64,000 nt of DNA, from assembly GCA_022453515.1 (NCBI GenBank), contig JAJNNY010000046.1:186001-250000 (forward strand), read 5' to 3'. Shown piece after piece: positions 12,627-22,692 of this stretch. This stretch comes from Astrocystis sublimbata (taxonomy: Eukaryota > Ascomycota > Sordariomycetes > Xylariales > Xylariaceae). The notes under the pieces are model-generated. The model worked only from the letters and a program-made list of their open reading frames with translations. It ran no database searches and was not told where the DNA came from. Position numbers and translations under genes: made by a program. Within the stretch, counting starts at the first letter, position 1. The number at the start of each line of letters is the position of its first letter.

Positions 12627-14713
12627 ATGGCGGAGATACTCGGTGTGGCCGCCAGTGCCATTTCCGTAGTTGCCTTTGCAGGCCAATTGGCAGAGGGTTT
12701 CACGTCCCTCTACACCTTCTTCAACAACTTCAAAGATGCACCACAGGATATCCGAGCGCTATCGCAGGAGCTACAGATCCTCGCATTGATGCTGACCAAT
12801 GTCAAGCATTCTTCGCACCAATCTGATGTGGGGTTGAGTGAAGCTCTCAAGGTCTGCGAGGAGGTGGCCATTAAGCTCTCGGGTGCAATCAAGGAGTTGC
12901 AGCCAGCACAAAGCGGCTCGAAGTCTAGGATGTGGGTGAAACAGTTTCGCGCGACATTGAAGCGGTCGGAGCTCGAGAAATACCTTGGAGCTCTAGAGAG
13001 AGCTAAATCAACACTGCTTCAATGCTGCATGACTTCTATGAGGTGTGTAGGCTTTGTACAGGGCATGTTAGCTTGCGCGACTGTTTCGCTAATACCTGTT
13101 TGATTAAAGGGTCGATCAAGCTCGAGAGCGAGGCATCACGAAAGCGATTGAGAAGTCCTTGGGCGACGTAGCTCGGGACCAAGCATCATCTTCTACAGCG
13201 ACTCATGCAATGACAAACATCGTACGCCAGATAGATCTGAAGACCTCCTCTTTGGATGCAACAACGGCAAATATCGTGCAGATGACAAGTCAGACTTTTG
13301 CGCTGACGGAAAGGTTGACTGATGACTCGCTACACATGCAAGAAGCCAGTGCCAGGATCGAGAAAGCCATCCAGGATCTCATCGAATCAAACCTTTCCAG
13401 TCAGCCACAGCTTCTTCAACTCTTCGATCGAAACATCAATCGCACAATACGAAAAAGTGTTCGCCGCCATTTGAAAGAAGCTCTTGAAAGTGAAGTCGAT
13501 CACACAATTCCGGACGAGATAAAGAGCAATTCACTTGACCTACACCATCGCAGCAGTGGTGAGACACCTCCCTACAGCGCGCAAAATCCATGCGCTACTC
13601 TTGACGACACGCATGCTTTGCAAAGCGAGTGGATCAGGACCTCCACGGATACCAAAATGACATGTCTCATGAGCAATTCAGTCTTTGGGACGGTCACGAT
13701 AACAAACACTATAATGCTGTATTCTCGACGCAGTGATCGGGAACGTGAAGTACACCAACAGAGAGGCAACTGCATAACGATAAGATATTTCCCCAGATCT
13801 TGGATCTCCTCAAAAGGTGTCGTGGCGACGTATTCACAATGGGCGCCACATAAAGCTTACATGCATTCGACCCCATTGTTTGGCCTTCGGACGATCAATA
13901 TCGTGCCAGAGGGTGCTGATATTTTCAAAGCATGCTGGAACCTAGATCTGGATGAAGTACGTCATTTATTCGACACAGGTCGCGCATCGCCTTATGATGT
14001 AGATGAACATGGCAAAAATCTTTTATACTATGTTGTCAGTGGAGTGAGTGACAACTCCAACCAGTCTGGTGCCCAACGCTCATAAACTTCATAGCCTTTA
14101 GAACTTGAAAACGCCAGTGACGATGCTTTGGAGGACGCGGACAATAAACTTATTGCGCTAGTCGACATGTTGACAGGTATGGGTGTGGATGCTGGAAACC
14201 TTAGAATTGGTTTTTCAGTTATTGCCGCCTGGTCCAGTGAACAAGGATGAGATTGATTTAGTCTCGGAACATGCAAAGTTCCACAATCACCAAACATTCA
14301 ATATATGGTGCACCGCATTAGAGAAAGCTACTCGCGCCAATTGCAAAGAAGATGAAGGTCAAATTGCCTCAACGGGGCTGAAAGATCAAGGCACTCAGAG
14401 CGTACATGGGAGCATTCAAGATGGCGAAAGGTCCAACGAGCCCGAGCTTGAGCGGGAAGAAGGACCGATGCTAGACTCCGCGAGAGAGACATACCGAGAA
14501 GACGAGAGGGATGCCTCAAAGCATGGACCAGGTTGCGAATGTGAAGGATGTTGGAGATAATATCATGAGCATTATTGGTCACATGATTATGAAAGATTCG
14601 ATGCTTGGCATTGCTTGAAAGGTATGAAGGACAATATTCAGCCACCAGTGGAAGAAGGGATGTTGAAAAGGTATGCTCGTGCGGCATGCTCGGTGGCCTC
14701 GTATGTGGTATAG
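12627..14713 (+). pseudogene. Helo-like-N / ankyrin-type STAND-related gene, apparently broken
   Basis: The ATG at 12627 opens MAEILGVAASAISVVAFAGQ, the typical start of the fungal Helo-like N-terminal domain of STAND proteins, followed by helices with FKDAPQDIRALSQEL. A 67-base intron (13043-13109) and a 51-base intron (14044-14094) are supported by phase; the second joins NLLYYVVSG to PLELENASDD. An ankyrin-like stretch (ACWNLDLDEVRHLFDTG) lies near the end of exon 2. Two lesions follow. The frame of exon 3 stops near 14250, while coding-like sequence (AKFHNHQTFNIWCTALEKA) continues in the next frame from about 14183. In that frame a TAA at 14558-14560 precedes YHEHYWSHDYERFDAWHCL, a plausible natural C-terminus ending at 14713. 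I found no GT-AG intron repairing both. A truncated expressed form remains possible. Confidence 0.65.
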
Positions 14714-15861
14714 AAAATTTCGCCATTCAATATACGCAACTCCGGCCAGGTTTAATCAGTTACCGGAACCGCCTTGGCAAGTTACCTACTCAACCATGTG
14801 TGATATTGCGACTTGGACTGTGGGTTTCTCTCAGAGTCACTGCACTGCGCACAGCGAAGCCTAAGGCACCTGCAGCACAGCCGCTATACCTTATGAACTA
14901 CAAGCAGTCTAGAAAAGCATCAAGGACATAAAAACATCCATGGATACCTATCGAAAGTTCCATGCCCAAGGTATTAATTAAAATAGGAACACAGTAGTTG
15001 GTAAATGAACATAGAAATAATGTTCCAGGACTACATAGATGAGCAGGTACCAGGTGTCATATTACGGAAAGTTGAGACAGTCAGACATGAACCCGACTTT
15101 ACCAATGTTGTCTCACATGGCGAATCATGCTCAACCTGACCTCCTTACACTAGACCTATTGATTGATGGGCTCTTCTAGCATGTATCTTCAAGTCTGATG
15201 ACCTTCAACCGACAGACAACTGTCAACGTCAAGTCCTGATTAAATCACAGCAAAATAATATCACGAGGGCTCCCTCAAACATACCCGAAGTCAATCATCC
15301 TCCCACATAATTACCAATTCGATTATTCGAGCATCATGTATCATTCAACAGTTGATTCATGATTTCCCAAGTCTATTGTATCGTGTCGTTAACTAGGTAG
15401 GTTCAAGCACGCATGCATGCGCCACCCCACGCGGCGAATGGGTCTGCCTATGCCTATGCATGTGTCTGCGTCTGTGCCTGTATCTGCGTCTATCTATAAT
15501 AAACCTCGAGAGAGGAAGAAGCCAAGCCACCAGAACCCTCGAGGATGCCAATGCCAATGCCATACATAAACATAAACCCCCCGTGACTCCGCTTTGGTAC
15601 TACATATTGGCGATTTGAAAAAAAAGTTTTTTTTTCCATTCCATGCCAATGAATACCGCAACAATCAATAACAACAAAAGAGAAAGAGAGCGACATTCAA
15701 CATGCGACATTTTCGTTGCTGCCGCTGTGTATGTGTCTCTTTGTGTGGGTTTGTGTGTGAGTATAATACATAATCCGCTTAGTGAGGAGTGTATGATACA
15801 TATCCGCTAGTGAGGAATATTATGATGAGTGGGGGCGTCATTCGTGTTTTGGTATTCTTCA
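14714..15861. other. Intergenic between broken STAND gene and mdm38
   Basis: No gene is supported. The right part is the 3' side of mdm38 and is low in complexity: an A8/T9 tract pair at 15618-15636 and a GTGTGT-rich run at 15720-15765. Both neighbouring genes end here (convergent). Confidence 0.55.
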
Positions 15862-17523
15862 TTACTTGTCGCTTTTCTTCGCCTCTTTGTTATCAGGAGG
15901 AGAAGAAGCAGACTCGGTTGGGATCTTTGCCTGACGGGCCTCGTCAGCCTCGGCGTCGACAGCCTCGCCAACGACATTCTTGTCAAGGCCCTGCTCCGAG
16001 GCGGCGGCCTGACGGTCTTCCTTCTCGTCGATGTCCTCCGAGTCTTTCGGGGTAGCAAATCCGGTGTCTTGGCTCTCCTTCTCCTGCTCATTCTCCTCCT
16101 CGATGAGCTCCTGCTGTTCCTTAAGCACGTCGAGGCGTTGCTTGTTAGTCGCGGCGCCCTCGGCGTTGTGCACCTCAAGCTCGATCTCGTGGTACAGCTC
16201 CTCAGGGATGGAGGAGAGTACACCGGTCAGAGCTTCGATCTGGCTGTGGAAGCCACCTTCCGCAGCTTTCTGGCTGTACATGTAGGCGTTGCTCAGGATC
16301 AGGAGCGTGCTGGGTACGCCGTGCTTCAACCGCAGTTCAAGCCAGGACTGGAGATCGTCACGTAACCTGCTGGGGGAGACGGTGTGCGTCTTGATGCCTC
16401 GGCTGGCACATGCAGTTTGCAGTTCGAGAACATTCAGACTGTCGACTCCTTCGAAGCTGATGGCCCTGTCGTCTCTCTTGATCTGGCGCATGCGGTGGCG
16501 GATCTGGTATCGGAGCATGGTGTCTGTGCCGAAGTTGTTGAGGTTTAGGTAGCGGCACATGGATACCAGTTGTGGTCTCGACAGATTGTCCAGGGTGAGG
16601 TCATCCTTAAAGGCCTGGCAGACCTTGATGACATCATCCGTGCTCGGTGTCTCTCCGGTGGCCCGCACTTTCCGGAAGAATGTAGCAAAGCCTTCTTTTT
16701 GTGTGGTGGCAGGGGACAGCGGCAAGCCGGTCTCCTTCATCGTCTCCCGCAGGAAAGAGCTGACCTCCTTACGGGTAGCTCTCAGCGTGGCGGCCTTCTT
16801 GTCCTTGGACTGCTGGGCCTCGTAGGTGCTGGGTAGGAGGTTGGGGAAGATCTTGAGGGCGATGGGCAAGAGGGCCTCGGCAAAGGGGACGATGATGAAG
16901 ACAGAGAAGGGGACGAGGCGACCGAGATCCTGCACCGTCCGTCGGAGTTGGCGGTCCTCGCGGCGAGTCAACTCATAACCAGCGGCCATCTTCAGAGCCA
17001 GGCGGCTGCTGATGCGTATCTCGGTGGCCAGTAGCTTGGTGCCATCCCAGTAGTGCTGAATCTCGTGTTTTATCCGCTGTCCGATGGTCAATTTCTTGTT
17101 CTGCTTCTCCTCTTGTTTCTCGATGTCGTGCTCTTTCTTGGCAGCGAGCTCGGTCAAGGACTTGGGCTCGGCGGAGGGCTCGCCGATGGAGGGTGTGGTT
17201 GGTGAAGCGGCCACAGCGGCTTTCTGCTCGGATTTCTGGTTCGATGTCGCCGGCGACTCTCCCTTTTCCTTGGGGAGCGGTTTCTTAGCCTGCTCCGCGT
17301 TGAAGCCGGGAGGGGGTCCGGCCGCGTTGCCGACGGTGTGCCGCTCGGTTGATATGCCTCGAAGCGGAATGAGTAGGGCGCGTGTGGTGACATCGAAAGG
17401 TAGTTGTCTGGCGTGGCGTCCGAGGTATGAGGCGGGAAGGCCGAGTCCGGGCCTCGTCGCAATTCTACCGGCAAAGGGGTTCACTACGACAGCCCGCTGG
17501 GCAGCTCGGGTAGAAGCGCTCAT
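15862..17523 (-). CDS. mdm38: Mitochondrial LETM1-domain protein (Mdm38/LETM1), 553 aa
   Basis: This is a single uninterrupted frame. The N-terminus is rich in Arg, Ala and Ser with few acids, as in a mitochondrial presequence. A Lys/Glu-rich linker leads to the LETM1 core: KLTIGQRIKHEIQHYWDG (about 144-161), an inner-membrane segment LVPFSVFIIVPFAEALLPIA (203-222) with the proline-bearing pattern conserved in the family, then the ribosome-binding-like matrix domain with LSRPQLVSMCRYLNL. The C-terminus is a coiled-coil, acidic tail. Family members act in mitochondrial K+/H+ exchange and in membrane insertion of mitochondrially made proteins. Length and domain order are normal. Fungi often carry a second paralogue (Ylh47), so the exact orthologue name is slightly uncertain. 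Confidence 0.93.
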   Translation of the reverse strand: MSASTRAAQRAVVVNPFAGRIATRPGLGLPASYLGRHARQLPFDVTTRALLIPLRGISTERHTVGNAAGPPPGFNAEQAKKPLPKEKGESPATSNQKSEQKAAVAASPTTPSIGEPSAEPKSLTELAAKKEHDIEKQEEKQNKKLTIGQRIKHEIQHYWDGTKLLATEIRISSRLALKMAAGYELTRREDRQLRRTVQDLGRLVPFSVFIIVPFAEALLPIALKIFPNLLPSTYEAQQSKDKKAATLRATRKEVSSFLRETMKETGLPLSPATTQKEGFATFFRKVRATGETPSTDDVIKVCQAFKDDLTLDNLSRPQLVSMCRYLNLNNFGTDTMLRYQIRHRMRQIKRDDRAISFEGVDSLNVLELQTACASRGIKTHTVSPSRLRDDLQSWLELRLKHGVPSTLLILSNAYMYSQKAAEGGFHSQIEALTGVLSSIPEELYHEIELEVHNAEGAATNKQRLDVLKEQQELIEEENEQEKESQDTGFATPKDSEDIDEKEDRQAAASEQGLDKNVVGEAVDAEADEARQAKIPTESASSPPDNKEAKKSDK

Positions 17524-18701
17524 CCTGAGCGCAGACAGAGTCGGCGAGAATTGGCGGGATAGTCAGGAGTAGCTCGATATGTGTAAAGATAGACCAAGGA
17601 TCGAATGGTATCAGTATCGGTATGGGTATCGGGGGTAGGTCGAAAATAGAGTAGAAAAGGTGTAATGAATGAATACTAGCCGGCTCGGGGGGAATTGGGC
17701 GGAAGAAAGTAAGTGGACATGGTAGGCCTGTGGATATGGAACAGAAGGAGGACGACTCGGGCGGGTTGACCTGCGACCCGCGCCCGCCGTGTCAAAATTA
17801 AATGAGCCTCTTTTACCTGCGAGGTGCCTGCCTACATGTGCCCCTAGGTACCTTAGGTACTTCCCGTGTAAGGTGCAACCCAGCGCCCATGCAAAATCGA
17901 GCAACAGGTACCAAGTAGATACACGAGGGTCTAATGTTCAGAAACTGTTTATAATAATACTATTGTACAGTACCTAATTCAGAAGCAATATATAGGTTGT
18001 GTATTAATTACCTCGAGAATAGATGTAGTGCTGATGCAGAGGATAAGGTTGTAGAGATGCTTCGTCTATTTTTAACACAGCTTGCCGCGGAGAGGCACCG
18101 GCAAGAGGTACGTACCGGTCTGCTGGATCCCACTTATTGATTCGACCTGTCGGCCTTTTGGCAGGCACTTCCGTCTGGCCTGGCCGGTCCACCTCACTGC
18201 ACCAGTCGAGCCAGTGCACCTTCTGGAATGCCCGATAATTCCGAGTCCCGTCGGTTTAGGAAGCCTGAATCACGTGGATGCACCACTATGACTCGTTAGG
18301 TAACGCTTACTAGGTACATGCCCAGATGTAGTTTAACTCACACAGCTGACTCGAATACAAAGTACCTAGAGCCCGCGTGGCTCTTTCCAAGATACTATTC
18401 GTAAAGTGCACCCCAAGCCTCTACCACTAATAAACAAATAAATTATTTCATGTCTACTAGTACCCTATTGTACATGCATGTTCAGTCAACTTACCACCAT
18501 AAGAGGCATCTACAAGCATTTTGCTATCAATGACGGAGGTACGCCGCAAGCCCTGGAAGCAGACTACACGATCATGATACTATAGCTGCATAGGTACACC
18601 TAGTTCACCACCATAGACATCATAATGAAAGAGACGACCTTCATACGTATTTGTGATGATCTTGAGTTTGACAGACGTCGTTACATATGATATCATATCT
18701 A
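17524..18701. other. Intergenic: mdm38 promoter side and AAA-ATPase 3' side
   Basis: The left half is the upstream region of mdm38. TACCTAGG/CCTAGGTACC words occur at 17,842-17,862 and 18,300-18,320. No gene supported. Confidence 0.5.
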
Positions 18702-21700
18702 TCATCTCGTCCCATCCTCTCTCGCAATCTGATCATCAGTCAAGCCCTTGACTTCTTTGAGGTAAGTCTCAAACTTGCCCGCCACCTTCATGACATGCTG
18801 CAGCTGCTTGTAGGAGAACTTGTCGCCGTCGAACTGCGCCAGCTGCCGCGCCGTCGTGATGGCGTTGCGTATCTGCCGGCCGTTCATCTCCACCTCGGCG
18901 AGCTCGTCGATGTGGTCGCCCAGGTCGTCGTAGTCGACGTTCGTCTCGCCGACGTCCTTGAGCCGGTTGAAGAAGTTGCGCCAGATCTTGCGCCGCTGCG
19001 GCTTTTTGAGGTTCTCGTAGTGCAGCGCCAGTTGGATGCGTGACTTGAAGGCTTGGTCGAAGGTGCCGACGCGATTAGACGTGAGGATCAGGATCCCGTC
19101 ATAGTACTCCAAGACCCGCAGGAATATCGAGACGAGCGCATTGCGCTTGAGGTCGGTCAGGGTGCGTTCTTCGAGGAACACGTCGGCCTCGTCGAGGAGA
19201 ACTACTGGAGGATGTTTAGCTGCACGTCTGGATGATGCGCTTTTCTTGCTATCTTACCGCATTCCCAGATCTTACCAAGCATAAGAACCGTCTCTAAGTA
19301 CTATGATTGTCAGCTCGCACATGTAGCGAAACTAGACAAAATGACTGACCTGTTCGACATCCTCTGGCTTCGTACCAATGTCGCCACAAGTAACCCGATA
19401 TAGAGGTTTCTCTGCTATTTCAGCAACACTGGGACATTAATCAGCATTTGCGTTACGTGGCATAGATTGGCTGATTCTGTGTTGCGTACGTTTCTGTGAA
19501 AGAGTTAGCGTCGTTTCGCGCCATGAGTTGTGGCGCGGCGAGAATGACGGAATGTTACCTACCTGCTGTGAACGTCTTGCCAGTTCCTGGTCCACTAGAC
19601 TGACGCATTAGTGTGGCTCAATAGAAACTGAGAGGTCCCAGCAACTTACCCGTGAAGTAGCACGATCAAGCCGTTGCCTTTGCCGCTCATCAGGTCAGTC
19701 GACTTCTCGGCTTGGATTTGGTTGGATATCAGCGCTTTCACCAGGTGTTTAGTCTCGTCATCCACGACAAGACTCTCGAACGCTTTCTTGTTCCAATCGA
19801 TCTCCTGGATCCGATCAACCTCCACATTGACCCATTTCTTCAATCGTAGATTGTAGCCGATCAGGGTTGAAGGGAGCAGGTTGATCATCCCGTTCTCTGG
19901 TAGACTCTCGCGGGCCATTATATCGACCTCTAGTTCCTCCTGGCGTTGTAGTATGCGAACTTTCAGCGCCTTTGCATTTGTTTCCGGATGCAATCGCTCA
20001 TAAGTAGAATAATCAATCATGAATCTCTCGTTTGCCTGAAAATTAGGTAAGTAGTCAGTTGATGTCGCGTAAGGGAATGGCCCTACGTACATTTTCAAGG
20101 TCATGTGAGTCTTGGTTAGCATGAGAGTATCCAACGAATTGTCGCTGACGGCAGCGCCAGAACGTTTGCCCCCTCTTGAGCAAGAGTTGCTTGATCTCGT
20201 CACTAGCGTACTTGAGTGGGTAAATGTCCAGGGTGTCGATGTTGGCTTCACCCATCGTGTCGATGTAGGCCCGTAGCTCGAGTGTTTCGAAGTGTGTGGT
20301 CAGCACTATGCCATTGAATGACCAGTTCCAGCCCTTTACGGTCCACAATTCATAGCGATCCCCATCCTTTTTCATCTCGTAGTTGACGATATTATCGTTT
20401 TCATCGCTTTCATAGTTGTTATCACCAACACTGTGATATCGAGGTTTGGGCCTTGATCTGCGTGCTGAGGCTTTCCTCTTTCGACGCGACGATCTACCAT
20501 CCGGTTTGTTCGAGGAATTTCCGTCCTTTGTCTCGAAGTAAGTTCCGAGAGACACAGGCCACGAAGTCGCCATGAACGCCGTTGTGGTAAGCCCCGGCCG
20601 AACAACTACGTCACCCGGTTTAATCAAGTATATCATATCTTCGTTAGTTGTCATGCCGACCTCGAACCTTTGGACGATCTGTTGATACCTGGGGATATAT
20701 GTATCTTGAAGATATTCGAACAATTTCTCTGCGCACCATCGATGGTCCTCGTTGAGTTCCAGGACATTTTCTTCCCATTCGGGGAACATGTAATACAAAA
20801 AGAGATAAGGGGCGTCATGCTCCGTATGAGCACTGAAGTCCTTGAAAACGGTGCCGAAATCTGGATACATCTGTATGAGTTTACGTATTGTTTCGGTCAT
20901 ATCCTTCGATGTGAACCGTATGGACTCTCTAGTTGGCATTTGGGGGGGATCGACATCAAAGTCTGTCTTAATTTCGTCGTCGGGGGGGAGCTTGTTAGAT
21001 ACGTAGGTCTTGATGACTACAAACAAAATTTCGGGGTGCCTCTCGCCATATTCTAAGATGTCTCGTATGGGCGTCGAGGGCTTTAGGCGAAAACCGTAGT
21101 CCGTTTGTTGCCATTGTGGCTCGCCAAGATACGGGTAACCTTTCACGCGGTAGATAGTTGTCCATAATGTAGATCGAGTCGAGGACTGGGATGGTGACAG
21201 AGCTACGTTGGGTGTCTTTCCCAATTGAGCTCTTAGTGCTTCCAGCTCCGTAGTCAACTCTTCTATACGTCCAGCAATTCTTTCCTCTTCAAGTGGTGGC
21301 AAGGGCTCCTGATCTGATGTGATTGCATCTCCATGAGTTGGGAGAGTGTCTTCCGCAAAAGTCGAAGATCTTGACTTTTTATGCGTCGCGTATCTGGTTC
21401 GAGAAGGGCGGGCTAGATCTGGGCCAGGCCTTCTGCCGATTTCAATGTCAGTATTAATATACTCACGAATAATGTTCCTTTCTTTCGGCGTGACTCACAT
21501 GCTGCGTGAGGCGGATTCGCCAGATCGGACAGGAATTTCATGTGAGGTATCATAAGTCGTCACTCTCTGCCCAGTCCCCTTGACGGGTGACCGATCTTCA
21601 GCGACTTCTCGTTCGGAATTCTTAGAGGACGACATGACCAAAGAGGAATCCGACGAATAGTTGGAAGACGCGCCGTTGGACGATGAGAAGTGCTGTGAAT

Positions 21701-22307
21701 AGTAATTCCCAATTTTCTTTGTTTCAGCACTGGTCAGGCTTTTGTCGGAATTGTTCACTTCAAAGTAGTCTGTGTCAGAGGAAGAAGTGCTGAATCTTCT
21801 TCTGGATTCAATTGACAGTATGACCGAACTTCCACGACTTCGGTTTGGCACTGATCCGATGGGGAAAGCCGTAAAGTCCTCCACGAATTTGCTCCATTCA
21901 GTGATCAACTGAGTTGACGATAAATTTTCGGTGTTGTGCAAGTCATGCGAAGACTGGTCCCCAAAAGAACCACCTTGGGAATTATCTGGATGGAAAGTGC
22001 CGTCGACTTCCTCCAAGAAATTATCTGGCTTCTTCTCGAGTAGCGCCCGGAGTTGCTGCTGTTCATCAGAAGTCTTTTGCCACTTGGTCTGGTCTCGAGA
22101 GATAGTAATGTGCTTCAGGAAATCGACAGGCCGTTCGTTGTTTGTCCTTCTCACAGGAGACCGTCGTTTTCCATATGCAAGTGTTTCGAAGTCTTCTGTG
22201 CTGCAGCTCCCAGCGATGGCGTAAGTCTCGAGATTATCGCGGACGAATTTGGCCCTGCACTTGAACCAGTTATCGTTGGCGGAAGTATCGCTTTTGGGTA
22301 CGGACAT
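18702..22307 (-). CDS. AAA+ ATPase with DUF7025-type region, eight exons (1065 aa)
   Basis: Exons in order: 21499-22307, 20091-21432, 19650-20035, 19563-19594, 19490-19493, 19350-19428, 19258-19300 and 18702-19204; the sum is 3198 bases. The 4-base exon (19490-19493) is needed to keep frame and yields TAETVAEIAEKPLYRV. A serine-rich disordered N-terminus (about 1-310) and a short coiled coil (IEELTTELEALRAQLG) precede the fungal DUF7025-type region (about 480-600, with LYYMFPEWEENVLELN). The AAA module follows: Walker A GGPGTGKT (about 846-853), Walker B VVLLDEADVF (about 900), sensor-1 ILTSNRVGTFD, and the helical lid. Fungal proteins of this architecture are numerous and mostly uncharacterised; the AAA part resembles Bcs1/ClpA-like remodelling ATPases only in motifs. 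Catalytic residues look intact. It faces the DUF7708 gene head to head across 385 bases. Confidence 0.9.
19490..19493 (-). other. 4-nt micro-exon of the AAA ATPase gene
   Basis: On the minus strand the four bases AAAC lie between an acceptor (CTAACTCTTTCACAG) and a donor (GTACGC). Flanking introns are 69 bases (19494-19562) and 61 bases (19429-19489). With the preceding G and the following T they encode Glu-Thr in the helix just after Walker A, where the family usually has TAE[ST]VAE. Skipping it makes an early stop. Confidence 0.8.
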
Positions 22308-22692
22308 AGATATCTCAGAGTTCCCCTATTCAGTAAAAACAAGCATGTTTGATGAACAGTGAGGACACAGGAAGACATGAATCCGGAGACTTCGTGACAC
22401 AACTACATAAGAAAGGAGGGGAAGTTTATGCAGGCTGTAGCCATGCCTGGTGCATATAAACCTTCCATGGCGGGGGGTAGTCACTCATATCGATAGGTTG
22501 GGGGTTCGGAATAGACCAACGGGTGCCGGCCTTACAAGACAATAGGCGGTGGTTTTCGTGCCCCCGCTCGGGAGATTTGGGCTAAGGCTGTGAAACATCG
22601 CCAAAATGCTTGCTGCCGAGGAAGGTTGAATGTAAATCATTACACTCTCACCTTACTCCTTACCTAACCTCGAACCGTGATTTACAGCGAAG
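22308..22692. promoter_or_regulatory. Bidirectional promoter region between divergent AAA and DUF7708 genes
   Basis: These 385 bases separate two start codons pointing away from each other. A TATA-like CATATAAA lies near 22454. No other gene fits, so both promoters must lie here or overlap. Confidence 0.6.
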
